64,000 nucleotides of DNA from contig JBKECW010000103.1 of NCBI GenBank assembly GCA_047975005.1, positions 1-64,000 of the forward strand. Direction: 5' to 3'. Shown here piece by piece: positions 34,291 to 44,007 of this stretch (position 1 is the first letter of the stretch; each line of letters opens with the position of its first letter). A model generated the notes under the pieces. It did no database searches. It was not told where the DNA came from and saw nothing but the letters and a program-made list of their open reading frames with translations. A program made the translations under genes and the position numbers. Origin of the DNA: JBKEAJ01 sp047975005. GTDB taxonomy: Bacteria; Bacteroidota; Bacteroidia; Bacteroidales; Prolixibacteraceae.

Positions 34291-35505
34291 ATGAAGAAGA
34301 GAATTTTGCTTGTTTTTGGGACACGTCCTGAGGCCATTAAGATGGCGCCACTTGTAAAAGAGTTAGAAAAGCATTCGGAGAAGTTTGAGACTTTGGTTTG
34401 TGTGACTGGTCAGCACCGAGAGATGTTGGATAGGGTGTTAGAGTTGTTTGAGATAAAGCCACAATATGATCTGGATATTATGAAAGCCGGTCAAGACCTT
34501 TATGATGTAACATCTCGTGTATTGCTAGGGATGCGTGAAGTTTTGCAAGAAGCGCAACCTGATTTTGTTTTAGTTCATGGCGATACTGCCACTTCGACGA
34601 CAGCCGCGTTGGCGGCTTTTTACTTGCAAATACCAGTAGGACATATTGAGGCAGGTTTGCGCACAAATAATATTTACAGTCCATGGCCTGAAGAGATGAA
34701 TAGGCAGCTCACCGGTCGTTTGGCTAGCTGTCATTTTGCTCCTACTGTGCTGAGTAAGCACAATTTGCTTAGTGAGGGTGTAGATGAATGGAATATTTAT
34801 GTGACAGGCAACACCGTTATAGACGCTTTGCAATGGGTTATTAAAAAGTTTAAAGAGGATGCGGGTCTTGAATTAAGGGTAGTTCGCAAGTTGTTGGCTT
34901 TTGGCTTGCCTGCTGATAAGATAAAGGCATGGTCTAACCGGCAACGTAAGCTAGTTCTAATAACCGGACATCGACGTGAAAATTTTGGTCAGGGGGTTAT
35001 TAACATCTGCGAAGCAATAAAGGAACTCGCATTGCAATATGATGATGTTGACTTTGTGTATCCTATGCATTTGAACCCCAAAGTTAGAGAAGCTGTTACA
35101 GAGGTGTTTGGGGGTAATATCGACAATGGTGTAGAAGAGTCAAATTTATTTGTCGATCGTAATAATAATACATACTTGATCGAGCCGCTAGATTATCTCC
35201 CATTTATGTTGTTGATGTACAGGTCATATCTTGTATTGACTGACTCCGGAGGTATTCAAGAAGAGGCGCCGAGCTTGGGTAAGCCTGTCTTGGTAATGCG
35301 AAATACGACAGAGCGTCCTGAAGCAGTCGAGGCGGGAACAGTAAGGCTGATAGGTACGGACAAGTCTGTTATTATCAAAGAGGTTTCATCATTGATTCTA
35401 AATAAGAATGTTTATGAGGAGATGAGTAAGGCTAATAATCCTTATGGCGATGGAATGGCTTGCGGTAGAGTAGTGGGAGTGTTGTCTGAGATAATGAATG
35501 AATGA
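34291..35505 (+). CDS. wecB: UDP-N-acetylglucosamine 2-epimerase
   Basis: Converts UDP-GlcNAc to UDP-ManNAc, the substrate for WecC. 404 residues with LVFGTRPEAIKMAPLV, VCVTGQHREMLD, HGDTATSTTAA, HIEAGLRTNN, ITGHRRENFG and TDSGGIQEEAPSLGKPVLV, all standard for the non-hydrolysing epimerase. The in-frame TTG start at 34264 overlaps wecC and adds residues before MKKRILLVFG; I use the ATG at 34291, 4 nt after the wecC stop. Its stop overlaps the flippase start by 4 nt. Together wecBC point to an N-acetylmannosaminuronic acid residue in the polymer. Confidence 0.95.
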   Translation: MKKRILLVFGTRPEAIKMAPLVKELEKHSEKFETLVCVTGQHREMLDRVLELFEIKPQYDLDIMKAGQDLYDVTSRVLLGMREVLQEAQPDFVLVHGDTATSTTAALAAFYLQIPVGHIEAGLRTNNIYSPWPEEMNRQLTGRLASCHFAPTVLSKHNLLSEGVDEWNIYVTGNTVIDALQWVIKKFKEDAGLELRVVRKLLAFGLPADKIKAWSNRQRKLVLITGHRRENFGQGVINICEAIKELALQYDDVDFVYPMHLNPKVREAVTEVFGGNIDNGVEESNLFVDRNNNTYLIEPLDYLPFMLLMYRSYLVLTDSGGIQEEAPSLGKPVLVMRNTTERPEAVEAGTVRLIGTDKSVIIKEVSSLILNKNVYEEMSKANNPYGDGMACGRVVGVLSEIMNE

Positions 35506-36773
35506 TAAATAAGTTTACAAAAGTAGTTTCTTCTGAGCATTTGCGAGGTGCTTCTTGGGTGCTGATTGGGAATGCTATGATAAGAAGCGGCTCTCTTTTG
35601 TTAACATTTATACTAGCGAGATTTATAGGTGTTGAGGCACTTGGAAGGTTTAGTATAACTAAATCTACTGTGTTTACTGTTACGATGGTACTAGGTTATA
35701 TTGTTTCTACATCGGGGGCTAAATTTATTTCGCAAGAGACTGATAATAAAGAGGTCTGTCTTGAGTGGTCTAATTTCTTAATATCCTTGTCCCTTTTGGT
35801 GCATTTAGTGCTAGGTGTTCTGTTCTTTGTTCTTAGTGAAAGATTAAGTCTTTACTTTTTTGGGAATAATTCTTCAGTCAGAATGTTTAGGTTGGCTTCT
35901 ATGTTGTTTCCTTTTGTGGGTTTGTCTACGGTTTCTCAGGGGATTATCATGGGAGCAAAAGAGTTTAGGGTGCTCGGGATTTGCAATTCGCTAATCTCGC
36001 TAATCTCAGTTCCGCTTGCTGTTGTGTTTTGCCTCAAGGGAGGGGGCGATGGAGCAATGTTAGGATTGGTCATAGCCTATATCATAGAGGCGTCTGTAAA
36101 ACTTGGAGTAGTAAGTCGGGTAGTAGGAGGCATATCAATAAGGTGGAGAGGTATGTTGTCAAATACAAGAGAGCTACTTAATTTTAGCACTCCATTATTT
36201 CTAATTGCTATGATTACAGGTCCTTTCTCATATCTATATAAGGTACTGCTACTCAAGACCGCAAATGGGGTGTATGAGCTAGGAATATACGAGGCCATTG
36301 TTCAGTGGAATGTTGTAATAATGATGATAACAGGAGCTATAAGCACAACTTCGTTGCCAATATTGAATAGGGAGTACCAGAACTCTAGCAAGAGGATTTT
36401 TAGACAATCTGTAAAAGAAGCAATGTTTGTTAATATTGCTTCTGGTGGTGGATTGATGCTAGTATTTCTATTGTTTTCTAAGATTATATTGGGGCTGTAC
36501 GGAGAGGAGTTTTTGTCTTATCATTCAACATTCATTATTGTGATATTGTCTACAGTATTTAACTCCTTGACATGGTCGATCGATAAGATATTTTATTCGA
36601 TTAATCTTCAGTGGAAGAGCTTGATAATGTTTGGGGTATCGACAGGGGTAACGGTCGTACTATTTCTTTTGTTAAAGGATGTGTACGGTATATTCGGGTT
36701 AGCTTTAGCGCAATTGTTGGGTTGGGTGTCTGCATCTCTTACGGGTGTGATAATTCTTAGGAGATGGATTTAG
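35502..36773 (+). CDS. wzx: Wzx-type oligosaccharide flippase
   Basis: 423 residues, almost entirely hydrophobic, with about 12 predicted membrane segments. It fits the MATE-like polysaccharide biosynthesis family: the start (HLRGASWVLIGNAMIRSG) and the LARFIGVEALGRFSI loop between the first two segments are typical. It would flip the lipid-linked repeat unit across the inner membrane. The start overlaps wecB (ATGA) and the end overlaps the next gene by 10 nt, so it belongs to the same tightly packed operon. Confidence 0.85.
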   Translation: MINKFTKVVSSEHLRGASWVLIGNAMIRSGSLLLTFILARFIGVEALGRFSITKSTVFTVTMVLGYIVSTSGAKFISQETDNKEVCLEWSNFLISLSLLVHLVLGVLFFVLSERLSLYFFGNNSSVRMFRLASMLFPFVGLSTVSQGIIMGAKEFRVLGICNSLISLISVPLAVVFCLKGGGDGAMLGLVIAYIIEASVKLGVVSRVVGGISIRWRGMLSNTRELLNFSTPLFLIAMITGPFSYLYKVLLLKTANGVYELGIYEAIVQWNVVIMMITGAISTTSLPILNREYQNSSKRIFRQSVKEAMFVNIASGGGLMLVFLLFSKIILGLYGEEFLSYHSTFIIVILSTVFNSLTWSIDKIFYSINLQWKSLIMFGVSTGVTVVLFLLLKDVYGIFGLALAQLLGWVSASLTGVIILRRWI

Positions 36774-38032
36774 TTCTAGCACAGATAATTATCTCGGCGA
36801 TAGGTCAAGTTTTATTTGTTTTTTTTAGGACTAAGACACTTAATCATCCTGTGTTCTTTTTCAATATTGCTTTTTTCTTGCATAATTGGTCCGATTTATT
36901 TGTTACGTACCTTACGGGCGAGGAGGTGGGCGTATTAATTCCTACCGATATAACCGACAGAAGTATTGTAACGGTCGCTGAGTTTAATTTGGTAGCAATG
37001 TGGGCTTTTTTTATTGGAGCTTGTGTGTTGTGTAGGCGTGATATAGCACCGAGAAGAATCGTGCATTATAAATTTGATCGTTTCTTTGGTGTTTATTTGT
37101 TTTTGTCTGTGTGTTACGCTGTTTATATGTTTAGCTCTGGTCAGGTTGGTGCAAGTTATGGAGCAAATCAGGCATTGACTAGTTCGGATGCCTTTAGTCC
37201 GATAGGTACTCTACTCAATGCCAGAATAATATTGGGAGCTACTTATATAATTCAGAAAAACAAAGCAGGTACTAAAACGATAATTATAATTCTGACGGAG
37301 TTGTTGTTTTCTATGTTGCTTGGAGGCAGGAAAGCATTCTTGATAGTTGTTTTTGCATTCTTATTGCCAAAGGTTGACAAAATAACCTTTAAGACATTGT
37401 TTATAGCCTTGATAGCTCTGCCGCTAATATCATTTGCAGTTTTGTTTTTAAATGTGTTTCGGAGTTTGAGTGGACTTAATATCTCCTTTGTAGATAAGAT
37501 TTGGCTTGTATCCGGAATTATTATGGATAATATGGAAGATTTGTCCTTGTTGTTATTTATGCAGTTGGCAAGTGCCAGTTCTGAGGGAGTGCAATGTTGG
37601 ACGTACATGTTGATTGAAGAAGGACGCTTGCCATTAATGCATGGAAGGACCTATCTTCAGGCTGTAATTAACATGTTCATATTGCGTCCATTTCAGGGGC
37701 AAGTGGCAGATTGGCAAGCAGCCTATGTGTTTAAATCGGTTGCATATCCGGGTGTCGAAAACATGGGTTATGATTTTAGCTTTATGTCAGAGGCACTGTT
37801 GAATTTTGGGACAAGTTTCTATTGGATTCCATATTTGTTTTTGGGCTATTTTACCAAAAGTGTAGAAAATCGAGGGCAGTACAATAGTGCATATATGGTT
37901 TTTTATTATCTGATTTGGTGTGTTTTATTTATCACTTTCAGGACAGACTCAACTAGCACCTTTAGATACTTCTCCTATTTTATATTTTTTTGGTTTATAA
38001 TGAACAAACTAACAATAAAACTAAATCGCTAA
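36764..38032 (+). CDS. wzy: Wzy-like O-antigen/repeat-unit polymerase
   Basis: 422 residues with about ten or more hydrophobic membrane segments and a larger soluble loop in the second half (about 270-340, with EEGRLPLMHGRTYLQAVINM). These are marks of the oligosaccharide-repeat-unit polymerase family. Family members share topology more than sequence, so the call rests on membrane pattern, the loop and its place between Wzx and the glycosyltransferases. It starts inside the wzx end and its stop shares a base with the next ATG (TAATG). Confidence 0.78.
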   Translation: MDLVLAQIIISAIGQVLFVFFRTKTLNHPVFFFNIAFFLHNWSDLFVTYLTGEEVGVLIPTDITDRSIVTVAEFNLVAMWAFFIGACVLCRRDIAPRRIVHYKFDRFFGVYLFLSVCYAVYMFSSGQVGASYGANQALTSSDAFSPIGTLLNARIILGATYIIQKNKAGTKTIIIILTELLFSMLLGGRKAFLIVVFAFLLPKVDKITFKTLFIALIALPLISFAVLFLNVFRSLSGLNISFVDKIWLVSGIIMDNMEDLSLLLFMQLASASSEGVQCWTYMLIEEGRLPLMHGRTYLQAVINMFILRPFQGQVADWQAAYVFKSVAYPGVENMGYDFSFMSEALLNFGTSFYWIPYLFLGYFTKSVENRGQYNSAYMVFYYLIWCVLFITFRTDSTSTFRYFSYFIFFWFIMNKLTIKLNR

Positions 38033-39156
38033 TGAATGTTATCTTTTTTGGATCTTCGAAGAATATAGGGTTAACCTATCATTTTGCTCATACAGCAACG
38101 GCATTAAGTCGTCGGTTGAAGCAGAAGTTTTATCTGGTTTCTACGGCTTCTGAACAGGAGTCTGGATTGTGGGATGTTGTGCTGGAAGAACTGGGGAATG
38201 AAAACTGCATAATGCTGGAGCAAGATGATGCAAGTCCGGAAAGCAAGGTCGAACCGATAATAAAAAAAGGAGACAAGACTGTGATACATGTGCAAGGAAG
38301 AGTGCAGTTAAGGCTCATAGCACCATTGATTAAGAAATATCACAATACGGTAAGGGTTGTTATCACAATACATTCTTTTAGGAATGGGACTAAATGGAGA
38401 ATCCCATATTCGCTATACTTGAGTTTCTTGTACAAGAAAAGTGTTGATAGCTGTATTTTCTTATCGCCCTTTGCATTAAGGTCTTTCTGCGGGAGTTCTT
38501 TTTTGGCACGAAAAGTATCTATAATACCATTTGGGTTGAAATCCTATGAATACAAAGAGCCGTTAAGCTCAGAACTGTCGGATGTTGTTGTCGATTGTTT
38601 GTGCAACAAGCAGCTGGTTAAAGGGGTGTATCTTGCAAATTTTCTAAAGAATAAAGGTCATTATTGGTTAATAAAGGGACTTGTAAAGCCCCTGAAAGAG
38701 AAACCAGATTTCAGAGTTGTTTTCTTGGGCGACACTAATACGGCAGAATTTGCAAGATGCAAGAAGCTTATTGTAAAGTACGGTCTTCAAGACAAAATAT
38801 TAATTGCAGGACGAGTCAACCGAAACTATATTCCATGGATTCTTTCTAAGTGTGATTTTGCATTGACAGCTACAGGCTCGGAGAATGCTGGGCATAATTG
38901 TGTGGAGCCAATGCTTGCAGGTCTGCCTGTTATTGGTACTAGGGTTGGTTCAGCAGAGTTCCTGATTCAGGATTTTGTAACGGGGTTTGGCGTAAAAAAT
39001 AAGGATTCGACAGCATTGAGTAGTAGTGTGTCTACCGCTCTTAACAATACTGACTTGCTGGCGATTATGGGCAAAAATGCAAAGGTGCTTGCGGATTCAT
39101 TATATAGTTGGGAAAACATGGTCGATGCTTATATAAAACTGTATGAGAGTCTGTAA
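38032..39156 (+). CDS. Glycosyltransferase, family 4 type
   Basis: 374 residues from the ATG at 38032, which overlaps the wzy stop; the longer start at 37990 runs into wzy in another frame. A GT-B fold with the Rossmann-like N-terminus (NVIFFGSSKNIGLTYHF). The nucleotide-sugar-binding half contains DFRVVFLGDTN, KILIAGRVNR and the donor-site block ALTATGSENAGHNCVEPMLAGLP, where the E...E pattern is spaced as in GT4. Cytoplasmic or membrane-associated; adds one sugar to the lipid-linked repeat unit. The specific linkage cannot be told. Confidence 0.82.
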   Translation: MNVIFFGSSKNIGLTYHFAHTATALSRRLKQKFYLVSTASEQESGLWDVVLEELGNENCIMLEQDDASPESKVEPIIKKGDKTVIHVQGRVQLRLIAPLIKKYHNTVRVVITIHSFRNGTKWRIPYSLYLSFLYKKSVDSCIFLSPFALRSFCGSSFLARKVSIIPFGLKSYEYKEPLSSELSDVVVDCLCNKQLVKGVYLANFLKNKGHYWLIKGLVKPLKEKPDFRVVFLGDTNTAEFARCKKLIVKYGLQDKILIAGRVNRNYIPWILSKCDFALTATGSENAGHNCVEPMLAGLPVIGTRVGSAEFLIQDFVTGFGVKNKDSTALSSSVSTALNNTDLLAIMGKNAKVLADSLYSWENMVDAYIKLYESL

Positions 39157-39168
39157 ATATTTGATATT

Positions 39169-40290
39169 ATGAAGTTGCTAATTAATACCTCGAACTTAAA
39201 AAAAGGAGGAGCAATTCAGGTTGCTCATTCATTTCTTAACGAAATTAAGACAAATGCCAAACATGACTTTCATGTGGTTCTATCGCTAATAATAAGTAAG
39301 CAGATTACTACTGCTGAATATCCTTCAAATTTTAAATTCTACGAATATACCCACAAGCAAAAATTTATTTCAATTGTAAACGGTCGTGATAAGTTTTTGG
39401 ACAAACTTGAGAGTGAACTTTCCCCTGATTGCGTACTTTCTATATTTGGAACTGCCGGATGGCGTCCCAAAGCACCTCATATAATGGGAATTGCAAATGG
39501 GTGGTGGTACTATCCCGACAGCCCAGCATGGAATAAATTAAGCCTAATAGATAAATGTTCTAAAAAAATAGCTCATAAAATTCGCAAGAAACAAGCAAAA
39601 AAGGAAGCCTCTCATATTGTAGTTGAAACAAATGATGCCAAACAGAGGGTCAACAAGTACCTTAATATTCCTTTAGATAATATTTCGGTTGTTAGTAATA
39701 CATACAATCAAGTATTTGACAACATTAATGGTATATTCAACAATAATAATGATAATAAGTGTGACACTTTTAAACTAATTACTGTAAGTGAGTATTATAC
39801 ACATAAAAATTTAGAGTTTATACAAGCTATAGCTAGTAGATTAACTAAAAATGACAACATCATTTTTTATGTAACATTACGTGATGAGGTTTTTAACTCG
39901 TTGTTCACAGACACCTCGAACATACGTAATCTAGGACATATAAAAATAGAACGACTTCCTGATATTTATTCACAAATAGATGCTGCATTTATACCAACAT
40001 TAATGGAAACATTCTCAGCATCCTATCCTGAAGCAATGAAAATGGGAAAACCTATACTGACTTCAGATCTTTCTTTTGCTCATGACATTTGTGGGGATGC
40101 TGCTTTATATTTCACTCCATCGGATATAGATGATACTTTAGATAAAATTAAAACACTAATTAATAGTCACTCATTACAGAATAAGCTAAAATTAAATGGC
40201 TTTGCACAGCTTAGTAAATTTGAAACCTCTGCAAGTAGAGCCCAAAAGTATCTAGAAATTTGTGAGAGTATAATAAAAAAACTCTCATGA
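39169..40290 (+). CDS. Glycosyltransferase, family 4 type (AT-rich, probably acquired)
   Basis: 373 residues. The C-terminal donor-binding half is recognisable: KLITVSEYYTHKNLEFI, IPTLMETFSASYPEAMKMGKP and AHDICGDAALYFTP. The N-terminal half starts MKLLINTSNLKKGGAIQVAH. Its codon use and base composition differ from the genes before it: 40141-40200 holds only 14 G/C of 60 bases, against 30 of 60 at 34561-34620. This is a sign of transfer into the cluster. An unexplained open frame follows directly. Confidence 0.82.
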   Translation: MKLLINTSNLKKGGAIQVAHSFLNEIKTNAKHDFHVVLSLIISKQITTAEYPSNFKFYEYTHKQKFISIVNGRDKFLDKLESELSPDCVLSIFGTAGWRPKAPHIMGIANGWWYYPDSPAWNKLSLIDKCSKKIAHKIRKKQAKKEASHIVVETNDAKQRVNKYLNIPLDNISVVSNTYNQVFDNINGIFNNNNDNKCDTFKLITVSEYYTHKNLEFIQAIASRLTKNDNIIFYVTLRDEVFNSLFTDTSNIRNLGHIKIERLPDIYSQIDAAFIPTLMETFSASYPEAMKMGKPILTSDLSFAHDICGDAALYFTPSDIDDTLDKIKTLINSHSLQNKLKLNGFAQLSKFETSASRAQKYLEICESIIKKLS

Positions 40291-40552
40291 AACTTCTGAA
40301 CTACTTGTAGAATTACCAAAAAACGAAAAATATCATCCAGCAGTTTTAAACTCTTCACTTCAAAAAAAATCAAGAGAGTATGTAATCTTAACATTAGACC
40401 TACTCTCAAATTTTACCGAGAACACAAATCTGTGCATAGTTGTCACAATGAATTCCTTTGTCAAGCTCAGGCAGTTTCCAATAGATGTTATTACAAAAAC
40501 GACAAAACTTCAAACACATGAGCCTAAAACAATCACTCAAATCAATAGCTGA
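40277..40552 (+). pseudogene. Headless open frame, probable gene remnant
   Basis: A 91-codon frame without stops runs from inside the end of the glycosyltransferase gene, in the +1 frame, to a TGA inside the start of the next gene. It has no ATG near its beginning. The translation (ELLVELPKNEKYHPAVLNSS, REYVILTLDLLSNF, NLCIVVTMNSFVKL) looks like ordinary protein, not random sequence. It could be the tail of a deleted gene, or an extension of the upstream glycosyltransferase lost by a frameshift at the run of seven A at 40275-40281. I cannot name the family. Confidence 0.35.
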
Positions 40553-41810
40553 AAGTAGCCCTTATGGTATAGGCTCAAAATTGGCTCTAGTTCCCTTTTC
40601 TATAAGATTAGGAAGTCAATATCTTGCTTTTAAGAAACAAATAAACAATGGAATAGAGCCTGAACCTTATATCATCAAACACTTCTCTGAAATATTTGGA
40701 TATGCAAAAAATAAATTTCCTTTTTATAAGGAACTATATAAATCAGCAGGTGTTTATGATTTGAAAATAAAGAATATACAGGATATTCAAAAACTGCCCA
40801 TTATAACAAAAGAAGATATACGAGAACACTCTTCTCAGTTTAAAGGAGCAATGCGATTAAATACAGGAGGGACTAGCGGAGAACCATTTAATTTTTTTGT
40901 CGATAAGCATGCTTTTGCCAGAGAGTGGGCTCATATGCATACAATATGGGAGATTAAAGGCTACAAGTATAGAGACTTAAAAATAACCCTGCGAGGGAAG
41001 AATCTAGGAGAAAAGTCTTGGCAGTATAATCCTGTCCATAATGAGTTTATCATTAACACTTACACAAATGCCAGTAGAATAAGAAAAGACATTCTCCAGC
41101 TATTTCAGAAACATGATATAAAATACATACACGGATACCCATCTGCTATTTATAATTTCTTTCAAGAATTATACTCAGTAGTAACTGAGGAAGAAAAAGC
41201 TATAATTACAAAAAATATAAAAGCCTGCTTCTTAGGGTCTGAATTTCCCACTCCTCAAATAACAGAATGTCTTGAATCGAGATGGGGCTTAGATTATATT
41301 TCATGGTATGGGCATAGTGAAATGTGTATCCTTGCGTATGATGAGTTCAAGAAGAATGAGTACAAGCCTTTTATGACTTATGGCTATGCTGAGGCTGTAG
41401 AAAATAGGCTTATTGGAACTTCATTCCATAACTTTGATATGCCTTTGATTAGATATGATACAGGAGATTTAGTAAACCCTAGTTTTGACAAGTATGGGCT
41501 ACTATCAAACTTTAAGATAACACAGGGTAGAAAAGGGGACTATATTTTGGATAGACACTCTAAAGCAATTCCTTTAACAGCCTTAATATTTGGAAGACAT
41601 CATAAGGTGTTTGATTATGCTCGGTTTGTACAAGTTCAACAATCAGAGCCCGGCAAACTAACTTTTTTTGTAACTACTAACGAGCAAGATTGTCAAAAAA
41701 TATTTCAAGATATTGATATGAGTAATGTTGATATTGAATACAATATTCGAATATTAAGTGAGCCAATAAAAACGGCATCGGGGAAAGTCAATCTAAAAAT
41801 ACAATCATAG
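40518..41810 (+). CDS. CapK/PaaK-like adenylate-forming enzyme of the polysaccharide cluster
   Basis: 430 residues from the ATG at 40518 (MSLKQSLKSIAESS). It resembles phenylacetate-CoA ligase relatives called CapK: ITKEDIREHSSQF, the phosphate-binding RLNTGGTSGEPFNFF, YIHGYPSAI, ISWYGHSEMCILA and IRYDTGDLV. These proteins activate a carboxyl group as an adenylate. In capsule clusters they are thought to help add an acyl or amide decoration, but this is not proven. The gene is AT-rich like its upstream neighbour. It is followed after 3 nt by the bi-domain oxidoreductase. Confidence 0.82.
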   Translation: MSLKQSLKSIAESSPYGIGSKLALVPFSIRLGSQYLAFKKQINNGIEPEPYIIKHFSEIFGYAKNKFPFYKELYKSAGVYDLKIKNIQDIQKLPIITKEDIREHSSQFKGAMRLNTGGTSGEPFNFFVDKHAFAREWAHMHTIWEIKGYKYRDLKITLRGKNLGEKSWQYNPVHNEFIINTYTNASRIRKDILQLFQKHDIKYIHGYPSAIYNFFQELYSVVTEEEKAIITKNIKACFLGSEFPTPQITECLESRWGLDYISWYGHSEMCILAYDEFKKNEYKPFMTYGYAEAVENRLIGTSFHNFDMPLIRYDTGDLVNPSFDKYGLLSNFKITQGRKGDYILDRHSKAIPLTALIFGRHHKVFDYARFVQVQQSEPGKLTFFVTTNEQDCQKIFQDIDMSNVDIEYNIRILSEPIKTASGKVNLKIQS

Positions 41811-41813
41811 TTT

Positions 41814-43943
41814 ATGAAACAAATAATACAAGACCTTAAAAAAGGCGATACAATTTTAGAAGAGGTTCCTGCACCACAGGTGAAGAGAGGGACATTATTG
41901 ATAAAAACCACCCGTAGTTTGGTTTCCTTAGGTACTGAGCGGATGTTGGTGGAGTTTGGTAAGGCAGGATTGGTGGCTAAGGCTCGTCAGCAGCCGGATA
42001 GAGTGAAAGAAGTAGTTGATAAGATGAAAGCTGAGGGTATTATGCCTACGCTCGATGCGGTGTTTAACAAGCTTAATCAGCCACTGCCGTTGGGGTATTG
42101 TAATGTAGGAGTGGTGGAAGCTGTGGGAAGTGGAGTTCATCGCTTTAAGGTAGGTGATAGAGTGGCATCAAACGGTAATCATGCAGAGTACGTATGTGTA
42201 CCTGAGAATTTGTGCGCTAAGATTCCTGATAGAGTTACTGATGAGGAGGCTACTTTTACTGTGATTGGTTCTATTGGTTTACAAGGGATACGTCTTTGTA
42301 ATCCGACTTTCGGAGAAACTATTGTTGTAATCGGACTTGGTCTTATCGGTTTGGTTACGGCTGAACTGTTGAGAGCTAATGGCTGTCGAGTTATAGCTTA
42401 TGACTTTGATCAGCAAAAAGTCGACATCGCGAAGTCAAAAGGCATCATCGCATTTAATCTGGTAGAGGGAACAAATCCTGTAAAGTTTGTGAAACAAGCG
42501 ACCAACGAAGTTGGTGCCGATGGTGTGATAATTACTGCCTCCAACCATAGTGATGAGGTTATTCATCAAGCTGCCGATATGAGCAGGCAACGAGGAAGAA
42601 TTATTCTTGTGGGGGTAATTGGTTTAAATATCCGCAGAGATGACTTCTATAAGAAAGAGCTGACATTTCAAGTTTCTTGCTCGTATGGTCCCGGTCGCTA
42701 CGATGAAGACTATGAGGAAAAAGGTCATGACTATCCACTACCGTACGTCAGGTGGACTGAGCAACGCAACTTTGAGTCAGTGCTAAATGCAATCGAGGCT
42801 GAACAGCTGAACGTGAAATCGTTGATAACCGAGCAAATTCCATTAGAAGAGTACGACAAGATATATGGAGATATGCGCAAAAAAGGCTCCATCGCAAGTG
42901 TTTTGGTTTATCCAAATGACACTAAGCATAGCACTTTGGTGCAGTTAAATGGTCAGTCTTTTCAAGGAGCAAAAGGAGTATTTGGAATAATTGGAGCCGG
43001 CAATTTTACATCTTCCACTATTATTCCCGGCATGAATGCTGCTAAGGCAAACATAAAAATGATAGCCAGCGCCGGAGGCTTGTCTGCAAAGACCTTAGCT
43101 AAAAAAGGCAATGTCGCAACTGCCACTTCTGATTACAAAGAAATCATAACCGATAAAGATATTGACACTGTAATGATTACCACCCGACATGACCTGCATT
43201 CTTCCATGACCTTAGAGGCGATAGAGGCAGGGAAAAATGTTTTTGTCGAGAAGCCTTTATGCCTCTCAAATACTGAGCTAGATGCCATCATTTCTGCAAA
43301 AAACAATCACCCCGAAGACAAATCTCCAATGGTTGTTGTCGGGTTTAATCGCCGCTTTGCACCATTGGCTGTGAAGATGAAAAAGCTGTTGGGAGATGGT
43401 GCTAAAAATATTGTTGCCACAATGAATGCCGGATTCATTCCTCCTGAGGTTTGGGTGCACGACATGCAAGTTGGAGGTGGTCGTATTATTGGAGAGGCTT
43501 GTCATTATATTGACTTATGTACATATCTAGCAGGAAGCAAAGTTACTTCTGTGTGCATGAACAGTATGGGAACGAATACTGAAGAAAATACGGACAATGC
43601 CAGTATTATACTTAAATATGAGAATGGCTCTAATGCTGTTATCAACTATTTTGCAAATGGGAGTAAGGCATATTCAAAAGAACGCATCGAGGCATTTGCA
43701 CAAGGCAAAACATTAATCATTGACAATTGGCGGGTTCTTAGAGGCTATGGAGCTAAAGGGTTTTCAAAGCAGAAGACGAGATTAGATAAGGGACATAAAA
43801 ATCAATTTATACAACTAGTGGAGTCAATAAAAACAGGCGAGCCAATAATCCCGTTTGATGAACTTGTGAATACTACAAGAGCTAGTTTTGCTGCTATCCA
43901 AAGCCTAAAAGAAAATAGATGGATAAAAACAGACTCTCAATAA
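41814..43943 (+). CDS. Bi-domain oxidoreductase (medium-chain dehydrogenase plus Gfo/Idh/MocA)
   Basis: 709 residues made of two NAD(P)-dependent enzymes. Residues 1-365 or so are a medium-chain dehydrogenase/reductase (PLGYCNVGVVEAVGSGVHRF, VGDRVASNGNHAEYV, VVIGLGLIGLVTAELL). Residues 385-709 are a Gfo/Idh/MocA oxidoreductase (GIIGAGNFTSSTIIPG, KNVFVEKPLCLSN, GGGRIIGEACHYIDL). This fusion recurs in bacterial polysaccharide clusters next to a heparinase-like gene, as here. A role in modifying a sugar nucleotide or lipid-linked sugar is likely; the substrate is unknown. Base composition returns to normal here (27 G/C of 60 at 42061-42120). Confidence 0.88.
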   Translation: MKQIIQDLKKGDTILEEVPAPQVKRGTLLIKTTRSLVSLGTERMLVEFGKAGLVAKARQQPDRVKEVVDKMKAEGIMPTLDAVFNKLNQPLPLGYCNVGVVEAVGSGVHRFKVGDRVASNGNHAEYVCVPENLCAKIPDRVTDEEATFTVIGSIGLQGIRLCNPTFGETIVVIGLGLIGLVTAELLRANGCRVIAYDFDQQKVDIAKSKGIIAFNLVEGTNPVKFVKQATNEVGADGVIITASNHSDEVIHQAADMSRQRGRIILVGVIGLNIRRDDFYKKELTFQVSCSYGPGRYDEDYEEKGHDYPLPYVRWTEQRNFESVLNAIEAEQLNVKSLITEQIPLEEYDKIYGDMRKKGSIASVLVYPNDTKHSTLVQLNGQSFQGAKGVFGIIGAGNFTSSTIIPGMNAAKANIKMIASAGGLSAKTLAKKGNVATATSDYKEIITDKDIDTVMITTRHDLHSSMTLEAIEAGKNVFVEKPLCLSNTELDAIISAKNNHPEDKSPMVVVGFNRRFAPLAVKMKKLLGDGAKNIVATMNAGFIPPEVWVHDMQVGGGRIIGEACHYIDLCTYLAGSKVTSVCMNSMGTNTEENTDNASIILKYENGSNAVINYFANGSKAYSKERIEAFAQGKTLIIDNWRVLRGYGAKGFSKQKTRLDKGHKNQFIQLVESIKTGEPIIPFDELVNTTRASFAAIQSLKENRWIKTDSQ

Positions 43944-44007
43944 TACCGCATTTGCTTACAATTCTCAGGCTTCCTATTTCTGGGGTTTCAACTGATTTTA
44001 ACTGCTT

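Noticed and set aside
43278..43505. Small antisense frames inside the bi-domain oxidoreductase and other cluster genes
   Set aside because: They lack starts with support, overlap well-conserved coding regions entirely, and read as low-complexity sequence.
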